A stretch of DNA of 64,000 bases from UBA1672 sp964351365 (lineage in GTDB: Bacteria; Pseudomonadota; Alphaproteobacteria; Micavibrionales; Micavibrionaceae): NCBI GenBank assembly GCA_964351365.1, contig CAYGNP010000011.1, positions 1 through 64,000 on the forward strand, written 5' to 3'. Positions 32,517 through 41,400 of this stretch are shown here, piece after piece. Within the stretch, counting starts at the first letter, position 1; each line of letters begins with the position of its first letter. The notes below the pieces were generated by a model, which saw only the letters and a list, made by a program, of their open reading frames with translations, was not told the origin of the DNA and did not search any database. The position numbers and the translations under genes were made by a program.

Positions 32517-34633
32517 AGGCCGCTTTCCTGAATTATAATGCTCAGGGCCTTGCGGTAGAATTTTGTAAAAAGGCTCTCGCGCTCTGAGGTGATATAGGCT
32601 TTGCCGAGCGCTGTGTTCTCTATATTTGCTGGCTTTTCCAAAGCAATGGTGACTTTGTAGAGCTGTTCCTTTGGGCCGCTGGGGCCGTTTTTTGCATTTG
32701 TGCGTATGATGATCTGTCCGCCAAAGTCAGAGCCAAGTTCGGGGTAGGGCAGGGATTTTACTGCACTGGTGTCGATGCGCGCGATTGTGCCTTTCAGGGG
32801 GGAAAAGGCGCCGTTGGGGTAAAAGAGGGCGCTGTTTCCCGTGTTAATGCGCGCGAGCTGGGTCTCCGGGACGAAGGCCTCTATTTGATACGTTTCGGAG
32901 CGTATAATTCCAAGGAATTCTTTTTCCTGTGCCCATGCCCCTGTTTTGAGGGTTGAGGGGATATCAGAGATGACGCCGTCAATCGGGGCGGTGATGATGA
33001 GTTCTTTGCGCTTTGCCTGCTTTAGATCAAGATTGGCCTGTTGTTCGTTTAGTTTTTCGTTGATCAGGCTTGCTTCGCGGTAATAATCTTGGTCAACGGA
33101 TTTGTTGCTGAGGTCTTTTTGGAGGATATTTTTTTTCTGCTCTATGCGTTTTATATCGAAAAGAAGGTCTTGGTTTTCCAGTATAAAGGCGGTTTCACCC
33201 TCTTGAATGGTTTGGCCGGAGGAAATGTTAATGTGCGTGAGCAGGCCGCCCGAGGAGGTGAAAAGGGGGATTTCCTGAGCGCTTTTAAGGATAGCGGGGG
33301 CGGCGATTTTATTTTGCCAAGGGATGAAGATGGCGGCGACTATTAGTGTTAAGCAGGCTGCGTAAAGGGCTTTTTTGTTGCTGTGTATGTTCATTTTATT
33401 CCTGTTTTTGACCCAATAAAGTGTTTCTGATGTGATTGGGCGGGCGATGAACCACCAGAGCTCGACAATCATCAAAAACAAGCCGAGGGCTTTGAAAAAG
33501 AGATGATAAACCAAAAGTGCTATCCCTAGAAACAGGAAAAAGCGGTAGATCCAGACGCAGTAGGCATAAAAGATCAGCCAGTTTTCTGTTTTTGGGCTGA
33601 AATGCTCGGATTTTTGTTCGTCTATGTCCCATAAGACTTTGCGCATTTTATGTTTGGCCAGTTTGAAGCTGCGCTCTTGCAGGTTGGGGATGTCGAGGAG
33701 ATCGGAGAGCAAATAATAGCCATCAAAGCGCATGAGAGGATTAAGGTTGACAAAAAGGGTCATCAGCCATGTTACACCGGCCAATAGGTGCATGGCATCT
33801 TTGAAGGTGCCTTCGGGGGCGATCGCCCAGAGGATTGAGGCGATTGCGGCGAGGCTTAGCTCTGCGATCATGCCTGCTCCGTCGATGGTGAGGCGCTTTT
33901 TGCGATCAGTCAGGCGCCAGGCGTCGGTTGTGTCTGTCCAGAGGAGCGGCCAGAGCACGATGAAGGCAATGCCCATTGCGGGTACGCGGCAACCGTAATA
34001 TTTGCAAGTGAGGGCGTGGCCAAGCTCGTGGATGATTTTTGCAAAGGCCAGCGTAAAGAAGCCTGCGAGCAAACCGCTAGGGCTTTGCAGGATTTTAAAG
34101 CCAGCGATGAATTCATCCAGATCGCGCAACACAAGATAGGCCCCTATGCAGGCAAAGATCAGGATGAGTTTTAGGATGATCGGGCGGAAAAGTTTATCGC
34201 TTATCGGTTTTAGAGCGCTCAGAAGTTTATCGGGTTTAACGAGCGGGATGCGGAAGAAGAGATAATTTTTAAGTAGCGCCTTGAACCAGTTTTTTTGGCT
34301 ATGGGCGGTCTTTATTTTGAGTAAATGCTGCGTGTCTTGTGGCGTTTTGGCTTGCAGCAGACATGCAGATTTCAGAAAAGCGTAGATGGCGCTCACGTCC
34401 TTTTCGCCCGGGCGCAAAGTGGTGTGGGCGATAATGTCTTGAATAATTTTTACAGGATTGGCCGTATTCCAGCGTTTAAGAATTTCAAATTCCAGCCAGC
34501 CGATGCGGTAGAAGGTTCCGGCTGCGGGATCTTGCAGGGTCCAGGAGGGGGCGCCGGAGGGCATAGAAGGGCCGGGCAACAAAATGAGGTCTTCGCGCAA
34601 ATGTTCCCATTGTGCCGACGGGTTTGCGGTCAT
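32513..34633 (-). CDS. Site-2-protease-like M50 metalloprotease fused to an HlyD-type adaptor
   Basis: This 706-residue membrane protein begins with a soluble segment (about 20-100) resembling PqqD-like winged helices (DPAAGTFYRIGWLEFEILKRW). Residues about 150-450 form the membrane peptidase core, with zinc site HELGH at 202-206 and the third ligand Asp304 in NLNPLMRFDGY. After a last membrane segment (about 427-445) comes a periplasmic HlyD/lipoyl-like adaptor with coiled coil and beta-barrel parts (GLLTHINISSGQTIQEGE, APIDGVISDIP). I chose the ATG at 34633, 2 bases after the preceding stop; the frame open to 34774 lies inside that gene. It is the last gene of the export-like operon, so it may cleave, or act as the inner-membrane partner for, the giant protein. 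Confidence 0.88.
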   Translation of the reverse strand: MTANPSAQWEHLREDLILLPGPSMPSGAPSWTLQDPAAGTFYRIGWLEFEILKRWNTANPVKIIQDIIAHTTLRPGEKDVSAIYAFLKSACLLQAKTPQDTQHLLKIKTAHSQKNWFKALLKNYLFFRIPLVKPDKLLSALKPISDKLFRPIILKLILIFACIGAYLVLRDLDEFIAGFKILQSPSGLLAGFFTLAFAKIIHELGHALTCKYYGCRVPAMGIAFIVLWPLLWTDTTDAWRLTDRKKRLTIDGAGMIAELSLAAIASILWAIAPEGTFKDAMHLLAGVTWLMTLFVNLNPLMRFDGYYLLSDLLDIPNLQERSFKLAKHKMRKVLWDIDEQKSEHFSPKTENWLIFYAYCVWIYRFFLFLGIALLVYHLFFKALGLFLMIVELWWFIARPITSETLYWVKNRNKMNIHSNKKALYAACLTLIVAAIFIPWQNKIAAPAILKSAQEIPLFTSSGGLLTHINISSGQTIQEGETAFILENQDLLFDIKRIEQKKNILQKDLSNKSVDQDYYREASLINEKLNEQQANLDLKQAKRKELIITAPIDGVISDIPSTLKTGAWAQEKEFLGIIRSETYQIEAFVPETQLARINTGNSALFYPNGAFSPLKGTIARIDTSAVKSLPYPELGSDFGGQIIIRTNAKNGPSGPKEQLYKVTIALEKPANIENTALGKAYITSERESLFTKFYRKALSIIIQESGL

Positions 34634-34635
34634 GG

Positions 34636-35982
34636 CTAAATTCCGAGCTGTTTTCGTATTTCCGTGAGCGGGATGCGCAGGATTTGCCAAATGAGGGGGC
34701 GGCGGGGGCCGTATAATTTTGCAGTGCCTTTCAGCCCGAGGCGTTTTTCCTGTGTGTTTAGTGCGTCTAACCATTGAGCTTTCAGGCGGTAAGAGATTAC
34801 GCCGGCTTCATCCTGATTGGCGCGGTAGCTATGGAAGGTTAATGTTGCCTTGAGGGGTTTGTCGGGCCGTGCGTTAGAAAAAAACAAGATTGTTGCATCG
34901 TTTTCAAGCGGGATTGCATCATGGGCAGGCAGGCGGATTTCAAGCTCTGTTGTGTCTTTATCGGCCAAGAGCATGATGCGCTCGCCGATGGAGACGGGCC
35001 TGCCGAGCCAGTCATAGGCGTCTTCGAAAATCACTGTTCCGGATTTTGGTGCACGGATTATGCTGCGGGCAATCAGGCTTTCGTAATAGTCGAGATTGGT
35101 TTTTTCCTGTTCGACCTTGCCTTGAAGGATGCTGAGGCGGGCGCGAGCCTGCGCGCTGTTCATGGCTTCTTGCGCGGTTTGTCGCAGCTCTGCCTGCGCG
35201 GTATTCAGGGTGTTTTGTGAAATTTCTTTTTGTGCGCTCAGGGCGGCCTGATCAAAGCGGATCAGGATATCGTCTTTTTCGACTTGCTGATTGGGTGTTA
35301 CCAGAATGTCTTCGATAATGCCATTGACAGGCGCGCGGATTAGATCAGGGCTGTGCGGGATGATTTCAGCAGGCGCAAGAACGGATACACGAAAGGGGAA
35401 AAGCATTAAAATCGCGGACCCTGCCAGAAATATGTTTCGGGTCTTGGAGGTTTTTAGCTGGTGCAGTATGTACAAAATGCTGCGCTCTTTTTTCTGCTTT
35501 GATTCAAATTCATGCGCATAAATCTGGCTGATTTTCTCGATGAGGGGCGTTTCATTCTCGCGCCATGGCGATTTTCTGGCGAACATGAGGAGCCCAATTT
35601 TTTTGCCCTCGCTGCTCAGCAGGGGTGTGCATATGATCTGGGCTGGGAGGAATTTTTGTGCGTCTTGATCGAGGGTTTTAATATCGATCATTTTTGTTTG
35701 GGTTAGTGAGGAAAGCTGTTGTTTATAGAGCGTTTTGAGATAGGCGGCATAGGCTGAATTCTTATCTGGCTGTGCCACGCCCGACAAGGCGGTGAGATTG
35801 GGTATATCGGTGTTCGTCTCCCATAGTGCTGCCTGTTCGTATGTGATAAGGGTATTGGTTTCATTCACTGCGATAAAGCGCAATTCCTGAAGGTTTGCGC
35901 GGTTTACACGTTCATAAAGGCCTAGAAGGCCAGTGAGAATAAAACGATCGTCTTGCGCGGTATTTTGATTATTCACTGCCAT
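34636..35982 (-). CDS. HlyD-family adaptor with GAF-like N-terminal domain
   Basis: The 448-residue protein has an N-terminal cytoplasmic GAF-like region (about 10-165) containing ALWETNTDIP and ICTPLLSSEGKKIGLLMFA. A single membrane segment follows near 185-205 (NIFLAGSAILMLFPF), then a periplasmic HlyD adaptor: lipoyl half (APVNGIIEDILVTPNQQVEKDD), an Ala/Gln/Glu-rich coiled coil, lipoyl half (APKSGTVIFED) and barrel domain. It overlaps the preceding HlyD gene by 14 bases. Adaptors of this kind bridge an inner-membrane exporter to TolC. A GAF-like sensory domain on the cytoplasmic side is unusual and may sense the cargo or a small ligand. Confidence 0.85.
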   Translation of the reverse strand: MAVNNQNTAQDDRFILTGLLGLYERVNRANLQELRFIAVNETNTLITYEQAALWETNTDIPNLTALSGVAQPDKNSAYAAYLKTLYKQQLSSLTQTKMIDIKTLDQDAQKFLPAQIICTPLLSSEGKKIGLLMFARKSPWRENETPLIEKISQIYAHEFESKQKKERSILYILHQLKTSKTRNIFLAGSAILMLFPFRVSVLAPAEIIPHSPDLIRAPVNGIIEDILVTPNQQVEKDDILIRFDQAALSAQKEISQNTLNTAQAELRQTAQEAMNSAQARARLSILQGKVEQEKTNLDYYESLIARSIIRAPKSGTVIFEDAYDWLGRPVSIGERIMLLADKDTTELEIRLPAHDAIPLENDATILFFSNARPDKPLKATLTFHSYRANQDEAGVISYRLKAQWLDALNTQEKRLGLKGTAKLYGPRRPLIWQILRIPLTEIRKQLGI

Positions 35983-36763
35983 TGCTGGGGTTCTCTGGGG
36001 CGGTGTGATCGTGATCTGGCGCTTTTTGTGGGGGCGTGAAGATGGCCTGGCCGCTCATGCCGGCGCGCAGTTCTGGCGCGGTTTCATCAAGTGCGCCATA
36101 AGCTTTGACGGATTGTGTAACCGGGTCAACGCGTCCACCAATGCGGGTTATTTTGCTTTTGTATTTCATGGCGGTTTCATCGATTTCTATGGAGAATGCT
36201 GCGCCGGGTTTTAGCCAACTGAGCCAGAGAGAGGGAATAATCATTTCAATTTCCATTTCGCCGTCGCCAACAATTTCAATCATTGTGTCGCCTTCGCGGG
36301 CGGAGTTAAAGGGTTTGGTAGAAAGGGCAGATATTCTGCCGGAGAAGGGTGCGGTTATGTTGCACTTTTTGACCTGAATTTGTGCAAAATCACGGGCGGC
36401 TTTTGCCTCTTCCAGCTCGGCTTTGAGGACATCGATTTCGGTTTGGCTGGAGGAACCTAGATCATAAAGTTTTTGTGCTGATTTCAGGAGTGATTGTTGT
36501 TTGTTTATGCGCGCTTGTGTTTGCGCAAGGCCGGATTGTTGTTCGCTGCATTCGAAGGTGATGAGGATGGCGCCTTCTTCAACGTGCTGGCCATCTTTGG
36601 CGAGCGTTTGTGTGACTTGTCCGCTCATGGGGCTGTTGATTCGCGCTTCTTGCAGGGGTTTTAGCTGCACGCGGATTGTTTCATTACTGTCTTGTGCATT
36701 TGCATTCAAGGGCAGAAGGAATAGGAGAGCGGTAAATGTTTGAATTGAGTATTTCATCATCAT
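35969..36763 (-). CDS. Periplasmic HlyD/RND-type membrane fusion protein
   Basis: This 264-residue adaptor has a Sec-type signal (KYSIQTFTALLFLLPLNANA) and no further membrane segment. It shows lipoyl-type halves (INSPMSGQVTQTLAKDGQHVEEG and ITAPFSGRISAL) around a short coiled coil and a C-terminal barrel (PGAAFSIEIDETAMKYKSKITRIG). The start could be any of three consecutive ATGs at 36763-36755. It lies 34 bases after the TolC gene and overlaps the next adaptor, so it is an integral part of the operon. It is short for an RND adaptor, and no RND pump is adjacent. Confidence 0.87.
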   Translation of the reverse strand: MMMKYSIQTFTALLFLLPLNANAQDSNETIRVQLKPLQEARINSPMSGQVTQTLAKDGQHVEEGAILITFECSEQQSGLAQTQARINKQQSLLKSAQKLYDLGSSSQTEIDVLKAELEEAKAARDFAQIQVKKCNITAPFSGRISALSTKPFNSAREGDTMIEIVGDGEMEIEMIIPSLWLSWLKPGAAFSIEIDETAMKYKSKITRIGGRVDPVTQSVKAYGALDETAPELRAGMSGQAIFTPPQKAPDHDHTAPENPSNGSE

Positions 36764-36797
36764 ACAGGTTACCGCGCTTGGCTCGATTATAAAAGAG

Positions 36798-38378
36798 CTA
36801 AGATTTCTCTGGTGCTTTGTATTCTTCTTCTTTTTCAGGGGCCTGCCTGAAATGAGAAAAAGATTTTAGAACATCGCTCAGGTCTTGTTGTAACAAGGTA
36901 TTGAGGGAGTGATCGACGATGACGCTCAAATCTTCCATAGATGTCGCGGCATGGCCTGAGGGCACAAGATCTACGCCAACAGAGACCAGAAGGTTGGTGT
37001 AGGCGGCTTTGGCCTGGCTGAGCGCGTTTCGTTGTTGTAGACGTGAGGCAAGAGATTGGGCGGAGAGCTGAATTTTTTCTAGCTCTGTGCCAGAGTCGGC
37101 TTGTCTGGAATCGTTACCGATTTTAAGCATTTTTTGTTCGATCGTGCTGAGTTCGCTTGCAACTTCATAATTATCGAAGGCTTGCGCGTATTGGCTGTAG
37201 CTGATGGTGACCTGTGAGAGGACAGCAGCGGATAGGGCCAAGCGGCGAAGCTGGGCGATTTCAACTTGCGTTTTTGCGGTTTCTATTGCTTTTGGTGCTT
37301 GCAGGACGCTGATCAGGTTCCATGTCGCGCGGGCGCCGAGTTCCTGATAATTCTGGAATGCAAGGAAACGGTTCGAATCGTAATTCGTTGATCCAAGTAC
37401 GGAAACGCCAGGGAATATGCGGATAATTTCTTTTGTGACTGCGTTTTTGTCGATGCGTTCCTGATAGGTCTCTTCGCGTAGTTCGGGGCGGTAGACCAAG
37501 CTGAAATTCTGAAGTGTTTCAACATTTCTTGGGATTGCAGGTAAATATGAAGCGCTTTCATCCGGCTGCGCGAGGACAAAATCCTGTGTTGGCGCAAGGT
37601 TGATGAGCGAGCCGAGCTGGGCTTTTGCAATGATAAGCTCTGAGTGCAGGCTTTTGAGCTGCGAGGTCACCTGTAGAAGGCTGCGGCGGTATTCGAGTGT
37701 TTCGATTGGTGGTTTTAGCCTTTGATCTTCGATTTTCTTGGCATCAATCAGGGCTTGATCGGTTTTGATGATCAGGTCTTCGACCTCGGGGAGAAGGGTT
37801 TGCGCTGTGAGGGCGCGCCAGTAGGCATCCTGAATTTCTTTGACCATATTGTTCATCACGCGTCTGCGGCGCTCAACGGCAGAGAGCACGCGGTCTGATT
37901 GCTGCTTTGCGGTGTAGTAGCTGAGGCCGAAATCAAGCAGGTTCCAGCTGAATCCTAGGTCAGCAGTGGTGACAACGCGTTCTTCGGAGTAGGAGGGCTC
38001 GAGCGATTCCTGGCGCGTTCTAAGAGAGATGCTGGTGGTTGCGCGTTCATCGCTGCGCCAGCCGTAACCTGCGTTTGCGGCGATACGGGGGAGCATATTG
38101 AAGTTTGCAAGGGTGAGCTGATTGCTTTGCAGGACTTCCTCGAACATGCTCATTTTAAAATCGAAATTGTATAAAAGTCCGCGGGAGATTGCATCTGAGA
38201 GCGTGAGTGGGGCGGTTAGCGCGGGGGCGTCTTTATAGAGTTCGCCCATGTCACTACTGGCGCGCTCGGCGTGCTGCTCGTTCTGAATCGGCTTTGGAGT
38301 AACCAAGCACCCTGTTAGTGTGATTGAGACTGTGCTGAGCAGCATAAGTCTTGAAATGTTTGCGGACATAGTTTTCAT
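36798..38378 (-). CDS. TolC-family outer-membrane efflux lipoprotein
   Basis: The 526-residue protein begins with a lipoprotein signal (lipobox LTGC, Cys24), as in NodT-type outer-membrane factors. It has two long helical repeats with the alternating hydrophobic and Gln/Ala-rich pattern of TolC (for example DAISRGLLYNFDFKMSMFEEVLQSNQ and LDFGLSYYTAKQQSDRVLSAVERR). TTGGAG precedes the ATG at 38378. It lies 38 bases downstream of the giant gene. It should form the outer-membrane exit duct of the putative export system. It is distinct from the second, non-lipidated TolC at 61634. Confidence 0.9.
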   Translation of the reverse strand: MKTMSANISRLMLLSTVSITLTGCLVTPKPIQNEQHAERASSDMGELYKDAPALTAPLTLSDAISRGLLYNFDFKMSMFEEVLQSNQLTLANFNMLPRIAANAGYGWRSDERATTSISLRTRQESLEPSYSEERVVTTADLGFSWNLLDFGLSYYTAKQQSDRVLSAVERRRRVMNNMVKEIQDAYWRALTAQTLLPEVEDLIIKTDQALIDAKKIEDQRLKPPIETLEYRRSLLQVTSQLKSLHSELIIAKAQLGSLINLAPTQDFVLAQPDESASYLPAIPRNVETLQNFSLVYRPELREETYQERIDKNAVTKEIIRIFPGVSVLGSTNYDSNRFLAFQNYQELGARATWNLISVLQAPKAIETAKTQVEIAQLRRLALSAAVLSQVTISYSQYAQAFDNYEVASELSTIEQKMLKIGNDSRQADSGTELEKIQLSAQSLASRLQQRNALSQAKAAYTNLLVSVGVDLVPSGHAATSMEDLSVIVDHSLNTLLQQDLSDVLKSFSHFRQAPEKEEEYKAPEKS

Positions 38379-38416
38379 AGTTTACTCCAATTATGTAATG
38401 ATTATTGTTTCCGGGG

Positions 38417-41400
38417 TTAAGCGATTGACCTTAAAAATGTTGCCTGTTGTTGCAACTCGGCATGGCGCGTGTGCTGTTGCAATTGATCAGAGAAGGACGG
38501 GCGTCCCTCAAATGGGATAACATTATGGTCTAAGCGACCTTCTTTGTCGTCGAGAATTTCTTCTTCTGTATCCTGTGCCTCAGCAGGTTGCTGATCCTCA
38601 GCGGGCTGTTCTGAATTATCTTGAGTTTCTGTACCTTCTGCTTTTGGCTCTTGCGTATCGGCGTTTTGCTCTTCATCTTTTACGTCTTCGCAATCATCCT
38701 TATTTTCCTGATCGTCTTTGACGTTGCCTTCTTTTATATCCGTTATATCCGTGTCCGTTTGACATGGGTCAAATTCAGGCTCTCCGGCGGCGGGCATGAT
38801 AAGGTTAAGATCCTGGACAGCGTCGTTGATGGTGACGCGTATAGGGGCTTTAACTTCGTTGTTACGGGTGTCTTTAGCGATAATAACCACTTCCATTTTT
38901 TCGGGTGAGCCAAAGGGGGCTTTACCGGTGAAGCTGAGATCGCCGCTGTCGAAGGTTAGCCAGTCGGGCAGTGGCGAGCCATCGACCATTTCTGCTTCGT
39001 AGGAAAGCTGCTCTGAGGGATTGCTGTGTGTGAACACGCTGCGGGAGACCTGGAAGGTTGAGAGTTTTTCCTCGATTAACAGTTGTTCTCCGACTGTGCC
39101 AGCGATGAATAAATCCGGGCGCGCGGGGTCAATTCTGAAGTTAATATCCTGAAATGGAATAACCTGGAATTCTGGCGGGCCAAACGGGTCTGGAAGTTCG
39201 CCCGGCGGCACAAATTCAGGAGGTATTACGAATGGTATCGTATCGTTTATTCCATTGATATTAATTGCAAAGTTATTCGGCGTAGGGTCTGCGCGGCCAG
39301 TTTGATCAATCACGGAGAATGTAAAACCAGTGCTAACGCTTGTCCCGAAGGCAGGATCAACAGTCGGATTAGGTATGAAAACTAAATTGGTTATGTCAGA
39401 TACGGTAATCGTCTGACCGGGGATCAGTGGCACGCCGTTTAATGTGAGTGTGCCGATGCTGGACGGTGGCAGCGTGTTAATGGTCAGGTTTGCAAAAGTA
39501 TCGCCAATGTCAGGGTCTGTGAAGCCAAAGTCAGCGGCTGTGAAGCCTAATGTCTGGCCTTCGTTGATTGATTTTGTGTTGTCAGCACCGCTTGGCGCGA
39601 AGTCTGTTGCGTTAATATTGATTCCAAATGTGTTTGGCGTTGGGTCTGTTCTGCCGGTTTGATCCTGCACAGAGAATGTAAAGCTGGTGGGCACAGTTGT
39701 GCCAGCAACCGGGTTTAGGGCCGGGTTTTGTGTGAAGAGCAGGTTTGGTATATCAGCCACGGCAATGACCTGACCGGGTATTAGTGGCACGCCGTTTAAT
39801 GTCAATGTTCCGATGCTTGACGGGGGCAATGTGTCGATAATCACGTTTGTAAATGTATCGCCAATATCGGGGTCTGTGAAGCCAAAGTCTGCAGCTGTGA
39901 AGCTTAATGTCTGGCCTTCGGTGATAGAGGCTGTGTTGTCTGTTCCGGCTGGAGGCTGGCGGATATCTGCAACGGCAAAGATATTGTTCGCACTGGTGAT
40001 GCCTTCGCCTAATGTGCGCGCGATCAATGCATCTGTCGGGTTGCCTGATGGGTCAAAAGAGGGTGCAAAATCGGCATTGAGGCCGTTTGGCTGACCGGAT
40101 GGTTGCAGGGAGATACGATAATCGCCTGCGGGCAGGGCGCCAAAATTATATTCACCATTTGCATTTGTCAGGGTTGAGAGTGTGATGTCATCTGCGTTGC
40201 CGAAAATGCCGTCGCTGCCTGCGCCGAGCAGGTTGATTTGTGTGTTCGCAAGACGTGTTTCACCGCCGTCAATAGCGTTGTTTGCGTTTGCATCAACAAA
40301 GAGTGTGCCGGAGATCACGTTCAGGCCAGCGCCTTCGCTTGTGATGTAATCATTAATGCCGCCTGTGCCTGTGCGTTCGCCTGTTTGAGAGCCTGTTAAG
40401 CCGCCAGTGGAGGTTCCTGCAGCGGTGCTCAGGGATGAAAATTCACCATCTATTGATGTCCAGGTGATGTTTGCATTGGTGTTTGCAACGGGGGCGGTGT
40501 TGTCTGTGACATCTGCCGTGTAGGTTATGGTAACTGAGCTGCCAGCAGGAATATCGCTGATGTTGATATTTAGCGCCGAGGCTGTGCTGTTGTTTGTTAT
40601 GCCGCTCACGCCGCCTGCAGGTGTAATCACAATGTTTTGAAGGTTTGTGAGGTTCGCGGGCAGAGCGTCGAAGACATTCACATCAAAGGCATCGGTGGGT
40701 GAGGTATTGTTGAACGTAATTTGATAGGTTGCGGTTGTTCCGTTCGTATCAATAACCTGTTTGTTCAGATTCGTTATGGCTGGCTCAACAACATTGATGT
40801 TTACGGTGTTTGATGTCTCCAGCAGGGTGGTGCCTTCTGTCGCTCTGGCGGTAACGGGAAGAATATCACCGTTATCAACTGTTGCTGTGTTGAGGACAAG
40901 GGCGTTGAATTCGATGATTACAAACTCTTGATTAATGTCGTTGTCCAGATTTGTGAGGTCGCCAAGGCGGAAAACCGGATCTGTGCCATCGCCAAAGGCT
41001 GCGCCGGTTATAAGACCCGCAGGAATAACAAAGGTTGGGTCAATTGTGCCAAGGGTGGTTTCGTTGCCAATCACAAGGCCGTTTCCAGCAAGGCCAGCGC
41101 CGTTTGCAGAGAAAGTACCATCGGAGACAAAGGCCACGGTTGCTGTGCCGTCATTCAGGAACTGCAGACCTGATGGAATGAGGGCTTCTACACGGTAATC
41201 CAGTGTGGTTGTTTCAGGAATTTGCATCACGAAACGGTAGCGCACGATCTCGCCGGGGACAACTTGCGCGCCCGGGGTTGCGCTTTCTGATGTGTCATCA
41301 AGCGTTAAAATTACTGTATCGGAAAAAATATCAACATTGCCGTTGCCTGTGGCGATGTAATCATTAATGCCGCCAGCGCCAGTGCGCTCTGTGTCTCTTG

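Noticed and set aside
34634..34774. 47-residue N-terminal extension of the M50-HlyD protein
   Set aside because: It lies inside the preceding gene and is Pro/His/Arg-rich, like an out-of-frame reading; the ATG at 34633 directly after the stop is far more likely.
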